A DNA stretch of 64,000 nucleotides, taken from assembly GCF_017876115.1 (NCBI RefSeq), contig NZ_JAGINO010000015.1, forward strand, positions 100,783 to 164,782, in the 5' to 3' direction. This DNA is from Azospirillum picis (GTDB taxonomy: Bacteria; Pseudomonadota; Alphaproteobacteria; Azospirillales; Azospirillaceae). The translations under genes and the position numbers were made by a program. This document shows, piece by piece, positions 18,014-26,163 of the stretch (within the stretch, counting starts at the first letter, position 1; the number at the start of each line of letters is the position of its first letter). The notes below the pieces were generated by a model, which saw nothing but the letters and a program-made list of their open reading frames with translations, ran no database searches and had not been told where the DNA came from.

Positions 18014-19551
18014 CGGATCGGATCGCGGTGATCGGCGGCGGGCTCGGCGGGCTGGCCGCGGCGGTGGTTCTGGCGGCGCGCGGGCACAGCGTCACGCTGC
18101 TGGAGAAGAACGGCTGGGTCGGCGGCAAGGCGGCGGTGCTGGAGGAGGACGGCTTCCGGTTCGACATGGGGCCGACCATCCTGACGGTGCCGCGCGTCCT
18201 GCGCCGCATCCTGGAGGAGGCCGGCTGCGACCTCGACCGCGAGCTGGAGATGGTCCGGCTGGAACCGCAGTGGCGCTGCTTCTTCGACGACGGCACGGTG
18301 CTGGACCTGTCTGAGGATGTCGGCCGGATGGCCGGGGATCTGGACCGGCTGGCGCCCGGCAGCAAGGCCGGCGATGGCTATCGCCGCTTCCAGGCTCTGT
18401 CCGAGCGGCTGCACGGCATTTCGGAGCGTTTCTTCTTCTGGAAGTCGGTGGAGGATCTCGGCGACACCCTGAATATGCGGGACAGTTTCAACGCCCGCAC
18501 CCTGTCCGACGTGCTGGCGCTGCGCATGGGGACGACGGTCGCCGGCACCATCCGCGGCCATGTGCCGGATGCGCGGGCGGCGCAGATGCTCGACCACTTC
18601 ACCCAGTATGTCGGGTCCTCGCCCTACGGCTCGCCGGCGGTGCTGTGCGCCATCGCCCACATGCAGACCAACGACGGCGTCTGGTACCCGATCGGCGGCA
18701 CCCGCGCCGTGCCGGCGGCGCTGGAGCGGGTGGCGCAGCGGCTCGGGGTTGACATCCGCACCGGGACCGGCGTCAGCCGTCTGGTGGTGGAGCGCGGCCG
18801 GGCGGTCGCCGTGGAGACCGACGGCGGCGAACGCATCGCGGTGTCGGCGGTGGTTTCCAACATGGACAGCGTGCGCACCTACGAGGAACTGGTGGGGGGC
18901 GAGCCGGCCAAGCGCTTCCGCAAGCGCCGCCGCTACGAGCCGGCCTGCTCGGGGGTGGTGTTCTACCTTGGGCTCGACCGCGGCTACGACCATCTGCTGC
19001 ACCATGATTTCGTCTTCTCCCGCGACCCGGAGGAGGAGTTCGACTGGATCTACCGCCAGGGAGAGCCGGCGCCCGATCCGACCTGCTACATCGCCGCGCC
19101 GGCGCGCACCGAACCGGGGGTGGCCCCGCCGGGCGGCGAGGCGCTGTACGTGCTGGTCCACACCCCCTACCTGCGGCCCCGCCACGACTGGTCGCGCATG
19201 CTGCCGAAGTACCGCAAGGTCGTCTTCGACAAGCTGAAGCGCACCGCCGGCATGCCCGACCTGGAGGAGCGCATCCGCTTCGAGCGGGTGCTGACGCCGC
19301 AGGACATCCACGACCGCTACCGCGTGCTGAACGGCGCCATCTACGGCCTCGCCAGCCATGGCCGTTTCATGGGCGCCTTCAAGCCCGGCAACCGGTCGCG
19401 CGACGTCGAGGGCTTGTATCTGGCCGGCGGCGCCGCCCATCCGGGGCCGGGCATGCCGATGGTGCTGATGTCGGGCTGGATCGCCGCCGACAGCCTCGAC
19501 CGCGACCTGAAGGGTGCCGGCCGCGACGGCGCCCTGCGCGCCGTCGCCTGA
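18010..19551 (+). CDS. crtP: Carotenoid terminal oxygenase, CrtP/CrtNb family (diapolycopene/diaponeurosporene oxygenase)
   Basis: This 513-residue CrtI-fold flavoprotein has IAVIGGGLGGLAAAV at residues 5-19, FDMGPTILTVPRVL, QYVGSSPYGSPAVL and the tail YLAGGAAHPGPGMPMVL. These match S. aureus CrtP (4,4'-diaponeurosporene oxygenase) better than desaturases. It should oxidise a terminal methyl group to the aldehyde, feeding the divergent ALDH. It overlaps crtN by four bases and is followed 11 bases later by the acyltransferase gene. Confidence 0.87.
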   Translation: MTDRIAVIGGGLGGLAAAVVLAARGHSVTLLEKNGWVGGKAAVLEEDGFRFDMGPTILTVPRVLRRILEEAGCDLDRELEMVRLEPQWRCFFDDGTVLDLSEDVGRMAGDLDRLAPGSKAGDGYRRFQALSERLHGISERFFFWKSVEDLGDTLNMRDSFNARTLSDVLALRMGTTVAGTIRGHVPDARAAQMLDHFTQYVGSSPYGSPAVLCAIAHMQTNDGVWYPIGGTRAVPAALERVAQRLGVDIRTGTGVSRLVVERGRAVAVETDGGERIAVSAVVSNMDSVRTYEELVGGEPAKRFRKRRRYEPACSGVVFYLGLDRGYDHLLHHDFVFSRDPEEEFDWIYRQGEPAPDPTCYIAAPARTEPGVAPPGGEALYVLVHTPYLRPRHDWSRMLPKYRKVVFDKLKRTAGMPDLEERIRFERVLTPQDIHDRYRVLNGAIYGLASHGRFMGAFKPGNRSRDVEGLYLAGGAAHPGPGMPMVLMSGWIAADSLDRDLKGAGRDGALRAVA

Positions 19552-19562
19552 GCGGGGGCGGC

Positions 19563-20375
19563 ATGAACGGCGATCCGCTCGGGCTGCGTTCGTCCGCGCT
19601 CTTCCGCTTCTTCGGCGCGGTGATGGCGCACCGGCTTCGGCGCGGCTTCCACGCGGTGCGGCTGGCGCGGCCGGGCTGGCCGGCGCTGGCACCCGGCCGG
19701 CCGGCGATCGTCTACCTGAACCATCCCTCCTGGTGGGATCCCGCCGTCCTGATCCTGATGGCGGACAGCCGCTACCGCGAGAGGCCCGGATACGGGCCGA
19801 TCGACGCGGCGATGCTGCGCCGCTATCCCTTCATGGCCCGCATCGGCCTGTTCGGGATCGAGCCGGGCCGGGCCGGGGCGGCGGCCTTCCTGCGGCATGG
19901 CGAACGGATCCTGGCCGATCCGCGCGCCATGCTGTGGGTGACCGCTGAGGGCACCTTCACCGACCCGCGCTGCCGTCCGGTCCGCCTGCGGCCCGGCGTC
20001 GCCCATCTGGTCCGCCGGGTGCCCTCGGCGCAGGTGGTCCCGATGGCGCTGGAATATCCCTTCTGGAACGAGAGCACGCCGGAGGTGCTGGCCCGTTTCG
20101 GCGAGCCGCTGGACGCCGCCGAGCTCGCCGGCCGGCCGGTGGCGGAGATCGCCTCGGTGCTGGAGAGCAGGCTGGAGGCGGCGATGGACCTGCTGGCCGC
20201 GGACGCACGGAGCCGGGATCCCGCCCGTTTCACCACGCTGGTCGCCGGCAGGGCCGGGGTGGGCGGCGTCTACGACCTGTGGCGGCGGGCGCGGGCCTGG
20301 GCCGGCGGACGGAACTTCTCCCCCGCCCATGAGGATCTCCATGAGGATGGCGGAGCCGGCGAGGCGCGCCGGTGA
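19563..20375 (+). CDS. 1-acyl-glycerol-phosphate-type acyltransferase in the carotenoid operon
   Basis: This 270-residue PlsC-fold acyltransferase has the catalytic NHPSWWD box (His54, Asp59) and the downstream TAEGTFTDPR substrate block. It lies between crtP and the glycosyltransferase. Staphyloxanthin needs an acyltransferase (CrtO) to esterify the sugar, and although CrtO is of a different fold, this enzyme could fill that step. It could instead be a lipid acyltransferase that merely travels with the cluster. Its end overlaps the next start by four bases. Confidence 0.8.
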   Translation: MNGDPLGLRSSALFRFFGAVMAHRLRRGFHAVRLARPGWPALAPGRPAIVYLNHPSWWDPAVLILMADSRYRERPGYGPIDAAMLRRYPFMARIGLFGIEPGRAGAAAFLRHGERILADPRAMLWVTAEGTFTDPRCRPVRLRPGVAHLVRRVPSAQVVPMALEYPFWNESTPEVLARFGEPLDAAELAGRPVAEIASVLESRLEAAMDLLAADARSRDPARFTTLVAGRAGVGGVYDLWRRARAWAGGRNFSPAHEDLHEDGGAGEARR

Positions 20376-21544
20376 CCGCCGTGCCAATGGCCACTCTGCC
20401 GGAGGCCGCCGCCCTGCTGTCGCTGCTGCTCGCCCTGCTGCCGCTGGTGCTCGGCATCGCCAACCTGCGCCACTACCGGCGTCCGGAGGCGGAGCCGCCG
20501 CCGGGGACGGCGGTCAGCATCCTGATCCCCGCCCGCGACGAGGAGGCGACCATCGCCGCGGCGGTGGAGGCGGCGCTGGCCAGCCGCGGCGTCGTGCTGG
20601 AGGTGGTGGTGCTGGACGACCAGTCGAGCGACCGCACCGCGGAAATCGTGCGCGCCATCGCCGCCCGCGACCCGCGCGTCCGGCTGGAGGTCGCGCCGCC
20701 GCTGCCGCCGGGATGGTCGGGCAAGCAGCATGCCTGCCACGTGCTGTCCGGCCTGGCCCGGCATCCGGTCCTGCTGTTCCAGGATTCCGACCTGACGCTC
20801 GCCCCCGACGCCGCCCGGCTGGCCAGCGGCGCGCTGCTGGCGACGGGCGCCGGGCTGGTCAGCGGCGTGCCGCGGGAGGAGACCGGCGGCCTGGCCGAGG
20901 CGCTGGTGATCCCGCTGATCCATGTCCTGCTGCTCGGCTACCTGCCGATGGCGATGATGCGGCGGTCGGAAGACCCGCGCTTCGGGGCCGCCTGCGGCCA
21001 GTTGATCGCGGTGCGGCGCGACGCCTATCGCGCGGCCGGCGGCCATGCCGCCATCGCCGCCTCGCTGCATGACGGGGTGACGCTGCCGCGGGCCTTCCGC
21101 CGGGCCGGGCAGGGCACGGACCTGTTCGACGCCACGGGACTGGCGCGCTGCCGCATGTACCGCGGCTGGCGCGAGGTCTGGGCCGGCTTTTCCAAGAACG
21201 CGACCGAGGGGATGGCGACGCCGTCGGCCCTGCCGGTCTGGACCCTGCTGCTGTTCGGCGGCCATGTGGCGCCCTGGCTGCTGCTGGCCTGGGCGGCGGT
21301 CGCGCCGCTGGCGGACTCCGCGGTGCCGGATTTCACGGTGGCGGCGGCGGCGGCCGGGGCGGCGGCCGGCCTGCTGTTCCGCCTGTTGCTGGCCGTCCGC
21401 TTCCGCCAGAGCATCCTGGGGGCGCTGCTGCACCCGCTGGGCATCCTGCTGCTGCTGGCGATCCAATGGTCGGCGTTGCTGCGCGCCCGCCGCGGCCGGC
21501 CGGCCCAGTGGCGGGGACGCGCCTATCCGGGCGGCCTGCCGTGA
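20372..21544 (+). CDS. crtQ: Glycosyltransferase family 2, CrtQ-like
   Basis: This 390-residue membrane GT-A enzyme has an N-terminal membrane segment, VSILIPARDEE, the nucleotide-sugar site VVLDDQSSD, and DxD-type FQDSDLTL. It also has PPGWSGKQHAC, RMYRGWREVWAGFSKN and a C-terminal WRGRAY after three more membrane segments. The last blocks align with S. aureus CrtQ, which glucosylates diaponeurosporenoic acid. GTG at 20372 overlaps the upstream stop (GTGA), and ATG at 20387 is an alternative. The product would be a glycosyl carotenoate in the inner membrane. Confidence 0.85.
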   Translation: MTAVPMATLPEAAALLSLLLALLPLVLGIANLRHYRRPEAEPPPGTAVSILIPARDEEATIAAAVEAALASRGVVLEVVVLDDQSSDRTAEIVRAIAARDPRVRLEVAPPLPPGWSGKQHACHVLSGLARHPVLLFQDSDLTLAPDAARLASGALLATGAGLVSGVPREETGGLAEALVIPLIHVLLLGYLPMAMMRRSEDPRFGAACGQLIAVRRDAYRAAGGHAAIAASLHDGVTLPRAFRRAGQGTDLFDATGLARCRMYRGWREVWAGFSKNATEGMATPSALPVWTLLLFGGHVAPWLLLAWAAVAPLADSAVPDFTVAAAAAGAAAGLLFRLLLAVRFRQSILGALLHPLGILLLLAIQWSALLRARRGRPAQWRGRAYPGGLP

Positions 21545-22671
21545 CGCCCTGGCTGCGCCGGCGCGCGCACCGCATCTTCCACCCGCTGGCCGGGGCCGAT
21601 GCCGCGACGCTGGCCACCGTCCTGCGCGAGGCCCTGCGGGACGGCGGCGGGGTGGCGCCGCGCCACCTGCATCGGGTGGCGACCGCGCTCGGCAGCGCCG
21701 CGTTGCGGGCACCCTTCGACGCCCTGGAGAACCACAAGGTCGGGCGGTCCATGGCCACGGGGGCGGGGCTGGCCGGATCGCCGCCGCCGCTGTTCATCCT
21801 CGGCCATTGGCGCAGCGGCACGACGCATCTTCTGAACCTGATGGCGCAGGATCCCCGCTTCGCCGCCCCCGATCCGCTGGCGGTCGGCCTGCCCTGGGGC
21901 TTCCTGGGGCTGAGCGGCTTCTGGCGCGCCCGGCTGGAGGAGTGGCTGCCGCCCGACCGCATCATCGACCCGATCCCGGTCGATCCGACCGCCCCGCAGG
22001 AGGACGAGCTGGCGCTGGCGCTGATGCAGCCGCTGTCCTACTACCACGGCATCTTCTTCCCCAAACATCTGCGCCGGGCCTTCCGGCAGGGCGTGCTGTT
22101 CGAGGACTGCACGCCCGAGGCGGTCGATCTGTGGCGCCGCCGGCTCGACCATTACCTGCTGAAGCTGCAGTTGCGGCATGGGCCGCGCCGGCTGCTGGTC
22201 AAGAACCCGGCCCACACGGCCAAGCTGGCGGAGCTGCTGGCGTTGCGCCCGGATGCCGTGGTCGTCCACATCCACCGCGACCCCCACGAGGTCTACAGCT
22301 CCACCCGCCGGATGCTGCTGACGCTGCTGCGGGAGTTCTCGCTGCAACGCTATGATGCCGGGGCGGTCGACGCGCTGGTGCTGGACCTCTATCCGGCGAT
22401 CATGGAGCGCTTCGACCGGGACCGGTCGGCACTGCCATCGGGGCGGCTGGTGGAGGTCGCCTACCGCGACCTGACCGCCGACCCGCTGGGGGTGCTGGCC
22501 GGCATCTACGAGGCACTCGGGCTGGGAGCTTTCGAGGCGGCCCGTCCGCGCATCGAAGCCTACCTGATGGGGATCAGCGGCTACCGGCGCGCTTCGCATG
22601 CGCTGGAGGAACCGGTGCGCCGGCAGGTGCGCGACCGGTGGGCGTTCGCCTTCGACCGCTGGGGATATTAG
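21541..22671 (+). CDS. Sulfotransferase family protein at the end of the carotenoid operon
   Basis: This 376-residue sulfotransferase (Sulfotransfer_3 type) has the PAPS 5'-phosphosulfate loop FILGHWRSGTTHLLNLM at about residues 85-101 and a 3'-phosphate site HIHRDPHEVYSSTRRM near residue 240. A GTG start overlaps the glycosyltransferase stop (GTGA), so it is translationally coupled to crtQ. A sulfated sugar or carotenoid end group is therefore likely. A tail-to-tail GNAT gene follows. Confidence 0.85.
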   Translation: MTPWLRRRAHRIFHPLAGADAATLATVLREALRDGGGVAPRHLHRVATALGSAALRAPFDALENHKVGRSMATGAGLAGSPPPLFILGHWRSGTTHLLNLMAQDPRFAAPDPLAVGLPWGFLGLSGFWRARLEEWLPPDRIIDPIPVDPTAPQEDELALALMQPLSYYHGIFFPKHLRRAFRQGVLFEDCTPEAVDLWRRRLDHYLLKLQLRHGPRRLLVKNPAHTAKLAELLALRPDAVVVHIHRDPHEVYSSTRRMLLTLLREFSLQRYDAGAVDALVLDLYPAIMERFDRDRSALPSGRLVEVAYRDLTADPLGVLAGIYEALGLGAFEAARPRIEAYLMGISGYRRASHALEEPVRRQVRDRWAFAFDRWGY

Positions 22672-22672
22672 A

Positions 22673-22700
22673 GTCTTCCGTGTGAGTCACGTTTCAAGCG
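22673..22700. repeat. 28-bp dispersed repeat, copy 1
   Basis: GTCTTCCGTGTGAGTCACGT followed by TTCAAGCG occurs here, just after the sulfotransferase stop, and again identically at 62977-63004, forty kilobases away. Both lie in intergenic gene-end positions. Confidence 0.85.
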
Positions 22701-22718
22701 GCAGGGGGGCTGCGCCGG

Positions 22719-23297
22719 TCAGGGACTGTCCGCCCGCCGACCCCGCCGCGCCCAGTCGTCCCGCCCGAGACGGTAGAGCACATGGCGCTTCAGGGCGTGG
22801 CCGTCCGGGACCCGGGGATGGTCGAAGTCGCCCCCGGCGTCACGCGCCATGCCCAAGCGCTCCATCACGGCCCTCGACCGCCGGTTCGCGGGAACGGTGA
22901 CGGCAATCACCTCATCCAGGCCAAGCGCCTCGAACCCATGGGCGAGGGCCAGGCCGGCGGCCTCGGTCGCATAGCCCTTTCCCCAGAAGGCGGAGTCGAG
23001 GCGCCAGCCCACCTCCACCGCCGGGGTGAAATGAGCCTCGTAGCCGACCCTCAGCAATCCGGTGAATCCGATGAACGGGCGGATCCCCGGCAGTTCGACC
23101 GCCCAGAAGCCGAAGCCGTGCCGGTCGAAATGGTCCATCAGGCGCTGTATGACGGCGTCGCTCGCCGCACGGTCGGGGATGGGGAGAAGATGCTCCATCA
23201 CCGCGGCGTCCCGCGACATCCGGTAGAACGCTTCCCCGTCACCGTCCCGCCACGGGCGCAGGACGAGGCGGGAGGATTCGAGGACCGTGTGCGTCAT
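22719..23297 (-). CDS. GNAT family N-acetyltransferase (RimJ/RimL-like)
   Basis: This 192-residue protein has the RimJ/RimL layout: LESSRLVLRPWRDGD at the N-terminus, EVGWRLDSAFWGKGYATEA as the acetyl-CoA loop, and ANRRSRAVMERLGM as motif B. Such enzymes acetylate protein N-termini or small amines, and the substrate here is not predictable. It is convergent with the carotenoid operon and divergent from the GST gene. Confidence 0.88.
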   Translation of the reverse strand: MTHTVLESSRLVLRPWRDGDGEAFYRMSRDAAVMEHLLPIPDRAASDAVIQRLMDHFDRHGFGFWAVELPGIRPFIGFTGLLRVGYEAHFTPAVEVGWRLDSAFWGKGYATEAAGLALAHGFEALGLDEVIAVTVPANRRSRAVMERLGMARDAGGDFDHPRVPDGHALKRHVLYRLGRDDWARRGRRADSP

Positions 23298-23510
23298 GCT
23301 GCTTCTCCACCGCCGGGGCGCCCCGGGCTCATCTGCCGTTGCCGGACGTGCACATCCAGAGGCGGCATCAGATCACGGGAGGGAAAGGGCTTGCCATCAT
23401 CCGCGCGATGGCGATCCGGGCCGGTATACTCCATGTGCCTCGGGCACAGAAATGTGCTGTCTTCCCCGGGAATCGGTCACGGCATAGATACGGAGTCATC
23501 GAAACACGGG

Positions 23511-24134
23511 ATGGCCGGAAGCATGCTGCTGTACCAGTTCCAGAAGGGCACGAACCCACGGCGCGTCATCATCTACCTGGCGGAAAAGGGGATCGAGGTT
23601 CCGCGCTACGAACTCGATTACGCGAACGGCGAGCACCGCACCGCCCGCTACCTGGCCATCAATCCGGCGGGCCGCGCTCCCACCCTGGTGACCGACAGCG
23701 GCCTCGCCATCACAGAATCGGCGGCGATCGTCGAGTATCTGGAGGAGCTTTACCCGGACAGGCCGATGATCGGCTCGGATCCGCTGACGCGTGCGCGCGT
23801 GCGTGCCCTGGAGCGGATCGGCAACGACCTGATCGCCCGGGGCCAGTTATGGCTGTGGAACCGGACCGGCGCGTTCCCGGCGAAGGAGCCGAGCCCGTCG
23901 GCGGAGACGGAGAACCGTCTCCACCGGTACGTAACGGAACTTCTCGACGTGCTGGAGACGGAGATCGGAGAGAACGGGTTCCTGGCCGGTGCCGAGCCGA
24001 CGATCGCCGACTTCACCGCCTTCCCCATCTTCCAGACCGCGCGCGAGCGGTTCGATTTGCCGTTCGCGGACGGTCACCGGCGGCTGGATGCGTGGTACAG
24101 GCGTTTCCGGGCGCGTCCGAGCGCGGAGTACTGA
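23511..24134 (+). CDS. Glutathione S-transferase family protein
   Basis: This 207-residue GST has an N-terminal thioredoxin-like domain beginning MLLYQFQKGTNPRRV and the glutathione-binding NPAGRAPTLVTDSGLAITES block. It also has a helical C-terminal domain with AEPTIADFTAFP, the N-capping motif of GSTs. The start is uncertain between ATG 23511 and ATG 23523, and neither has a good Shine-Dalgarno. It stands alone, and no substrate can be inferred. Confidence 0.85.
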   Translation: MAGSMLLYQFQKGTNPRRVIIYLAEKGIEVPRYELDYANGEHRTARYLAINPAGRAPTLVTDSGLAITESAAIVEYLEELYPDRPMIGSDPLTRARVRALERIGNDLIARGQLWLWNRTGAFPAKEPSPSAETENRLHRYVTELLDVLETEIGENGFLAGAEPTIADFTAFPIFQTARERFDLPFADGHRRLDAWYRRFRARPSAEY

Positions 24135-24256
24135 GGCGGCGGTTCCGTGCGCTCCGCCGGCCCGGTACCGGGCGGCAGGTCCGTCACCGTCGCCGTCGTG
24201 ATGTTCAAGAAGGCACCGGGAGCGACGCATCCGGCCGGTGCCGGGCACCGGTGCGG

Positions 24257-25063
24257 TCAGGGGCCGATCGCCGCCGACAGGACCGGGTAGCGGGCGATGG
24301 TGGCCGAGATCGCCATCGCCGCCGCGCGCAGGTCGAACAGCCGCTCCTCGACCAGCTTCTGCGGGGTCAGCAGCCCGGTGTAGCCCGACGAGTTCACCGC
24401 GGCGACGACCTCGTTGCCGGTTCCGCGGATCGGCACGGCCAGCGCGGTGATGCCGTAGTCGAGCTGGTCGACGGTGGTGGCGTAGCCGTCGGCGCGCGCC
24501 TGCAGGATGACGGCGCGCAACTCCTCCTTGTCGGTGACCGTGTGGCGGGTCAAGGCCTTGGGCTCCATCTTCTCCAGATATGCGTCCAGCGCCGCGTCCG
24601 GCAGGCCGGCCAGCAGCACGCGTCCCAGCGAGGTCGCATGGGCCGGATAGCGGGCGCCGACCACGGCCGACGCGCGGCGGGCATGCTGGACCGAGACATG
24701 CGCGATGTAGATCAGGTCGGTGCCGTCGAGCGTGCCGACCGAGGAGGCGTCGCCATAGGTATCGACGATCCGCTTCAGCTCCGGCTTCAGCAGGTCCTCT
24801 ATGCGGGCGGAGACGTAGTAGGCCGAGCCCAGCGCCATCACCTTCGGGCGGAGGTGGAAGCGCTTGTTCTTCTGGCCGACATAGCCCAGCGCCATCAGCG
24901 TCAGCAGCGAGCGGCGCGCCGAAGACGGTGAGGCGTCGATCCGGCGCGCCACCTCGCTCAGCGTCATCTCGGCATGGTCGGCATCGAACGCCTCGATGAC
25001 CGCAAGGCCCTTGGCCAGCCCCTCGACGAACTCCGTGGGCTTTTCAGATTCGTCCAAGTCCAT
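24257..25063 (-). CDS. IclR family transcriptional regulator (PcaR/PobR-like)
   Basis: This 268-residue regulator has an N-terminal winged helix-turn-helix (about residues 12-75, FVEGLAKGLAVIEAF and SPSSARRSLLTLMALGYV) and a C-terminal IclR effector-binding domain. The effector domain includes RYPAHATSLGRVLLAGL and GITALAVPIRGTG. It is divergent from the citryl-CoA lyase operon across 282 bases that hold two palindromes, so it most likely controls that operon and itself in response to the operon's substrate. Confidence 0.9.
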   Translation of the reverse strand: MDLDESEKPTEFVEGLAKGLAVIEAFDADHAEMTLSEVARRIDASPSSARRSLLTLMALGYVGQKNKRFHLRPKVMALGSAYYVSARIEDLLKPELKRIVDTYGDASSVGTLDGTDLIYIAHVSVQHARRASAVVGARYPAHATSLGRVLLAGLPDAALDAYLEKMEPKALTRHTVTDKEELRAVILQARADGYATTVDQLDYGITALAVPIRGTGNEVVAAVNSSGYTGLLTPQKLVEERLFDLRAAAMAISATIARYPVLSAAIGP

Positions 25064-25172
25064 CCTCGCCTGATGCGCGTCCGCGTCCGCCGCCGGTCTG
25101 TTCCGCGCCTCGCGGTCCGGCCGGACGCAAGGGCGAAGGCTAACGCCAGAGATGAGTCCCGATCAAGAAATC

Positions 25173-25187
25173 TTTCGCATTCCGAAA
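25173..25187. promoter_or_regulatory. Palindrome TTTCG-N5-CGAAA, candidate IclR operator
   Basis: A perfect 5-base inverted repeat with a 5-base spacer, 110-124 bases upstream of the IclR start and inside an AT-rich stretch. IclR proteins bind short palindromes near their own promoter; binding here is inferred. Confidence 0.45.
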
Positions 25188-25280
25188 TTTACCGCCGCAA
25201 TACGAATAAATTGGGCGAACCGATACCGGCGGGAAGGCGGCACAGCGGCAACGATTCGTTCGTCTGATAATCAAATTCCC

Positions 25281-25316
25281 TTGACTCGATAGCCGATAAG
25301 CGAAAGTATTTTCGCT
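25281..25316 (+). promoter_or_regulatory. Candidate promoter overlapped by an 18-bp palindrome
   Basis: TTGACT at 25281-25286 could be a -35. AGCGAAA (25299-25305) and TTTCGCT (25310-25316) form a perfect inverted repeat around GTAT that covers the expected -10. The lyase start follows at 25346. This suggests an operator over the promoter, sharing the CGAAA/TTTCG half-site with the palindrome at 25173. Confidence 0.45.
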
Positions 25317-25345
25317 ATGAGAAAAAACTTACCGGGAGCGGCCCG

Positions 25346-26158
25346 TTGAGAATCGGAAAGCAGGACAACGCCCTCACCGCCATCGCGACGTCGGATGCCG
25401 ACAGCATCACCGTCCGTGGCTTCGACCTCTGCTCCGAGCTGATCGGCGTCGTCGATTTCGTGGACCATTTCTGGCTGCTGGTGACCGGCGAACGGCCGAG
25501 TGCCGCGCAGCGGATGGTGACGAACGCCTGTCTCGTCTCGCTCGCCGAGCATGGGCTGGTGCCCAGCGTCCAGGCGGCGCGCATGACGCTCGCCGCCGCA
25601 CCCGAGGCATGGCAGGGGGCGATGGCCGCCGGCCTGCTCGGCATGGGCAGCGTGGTCGCCGGAAGCTCGGAGGTGGCCGGCCGCTACCTGGCCGAACTGG
25701 TGCAGGAGACCGAGGCCCCGGGCGCCGAGATGGCGGCGGTCTGCGCGCGCAGCCTTGAGGCGATGAAGGCGTCGCGGCGGAAGGTCCCCGGCCTGGGGCA
25801 CCCGCAGCACAGCGGCGGCGACCCGCGCGCCCACCGGCTGATCGCGGTCGCCGAGGAGGCCGGCATCGCCGGCCGCCACGTCGCCGTCCTGAAGACGCTC
25901 GACGCGCTGGGTCCGGACATCTTCAAGCGCCCGTTGCCGATGAACGTGTCGGGGGCGATCCCGGCGGTGATGCTGGACGCCGGCTGGCCGCTGGAGGCGA
26001 TGAAGGGCGTTCCGCTGCTGGCCCGCTGCGCCGGCCTGGTCGCCCACCTGTTCGAGGAGGCGCGGCGCCCCATCGGCTTCATCATGTCCCATCAGGCCGA
26101 CATGGCGATCGGCTACGACGGCCGCCCGTCCTCCGCGGCCGGCCACAAGGCGGAGTGA
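25346..26158 (+). CDS. Citryl-CoA lyase-like protein (citrate synthase fold)
   Basis: This 270-residue protein corresponds to the C-terminal lyase half of the citrate synthase fold. GLGHPQHSGGDPRAHRL (His152) matches the citrate synthase GHxxxxxxDPRA block. At the third catalytic position the usual NVD(G) reads NVSG (Ser202), so the aspartate is replaced. A TTG start at 25346 is favoured by GGGAG eight bases upstream. It is the first gene after the IclR regulator and is followed five bases later by a CoA-transferase. It would cleave a citryl-CoA-like thioester, giving an acyl-CoA and an oxo-acid, but the altered residue leaves the substrate open. Confidence 0.8.
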   Translation: MRIGKQDNALTAIATSDADSITVRGFDLCSELIGVVDFVDHFWLLVTGERPSAAQRMVTNACLVSLAEHGLVPSVQAARMTLAAAPEAWQGAMAAGLLGMGSVVAGSSEVAGRYLAELVQETEAPGAEMAAVCARSLEAMKASRRKVPGLGHPQHSGGDPRAHRLIAVAEEAGIAGRHVAVLKTLDALGPDIFKRPLPMNVSGAIPAVMLDAGWPLEAMKGVPLLARCAGLVAHLFEEARRPIGFIMSHQADMAIGYDGRPSSAAGHKAE

Positions 26159-26163
26159 CGGCG

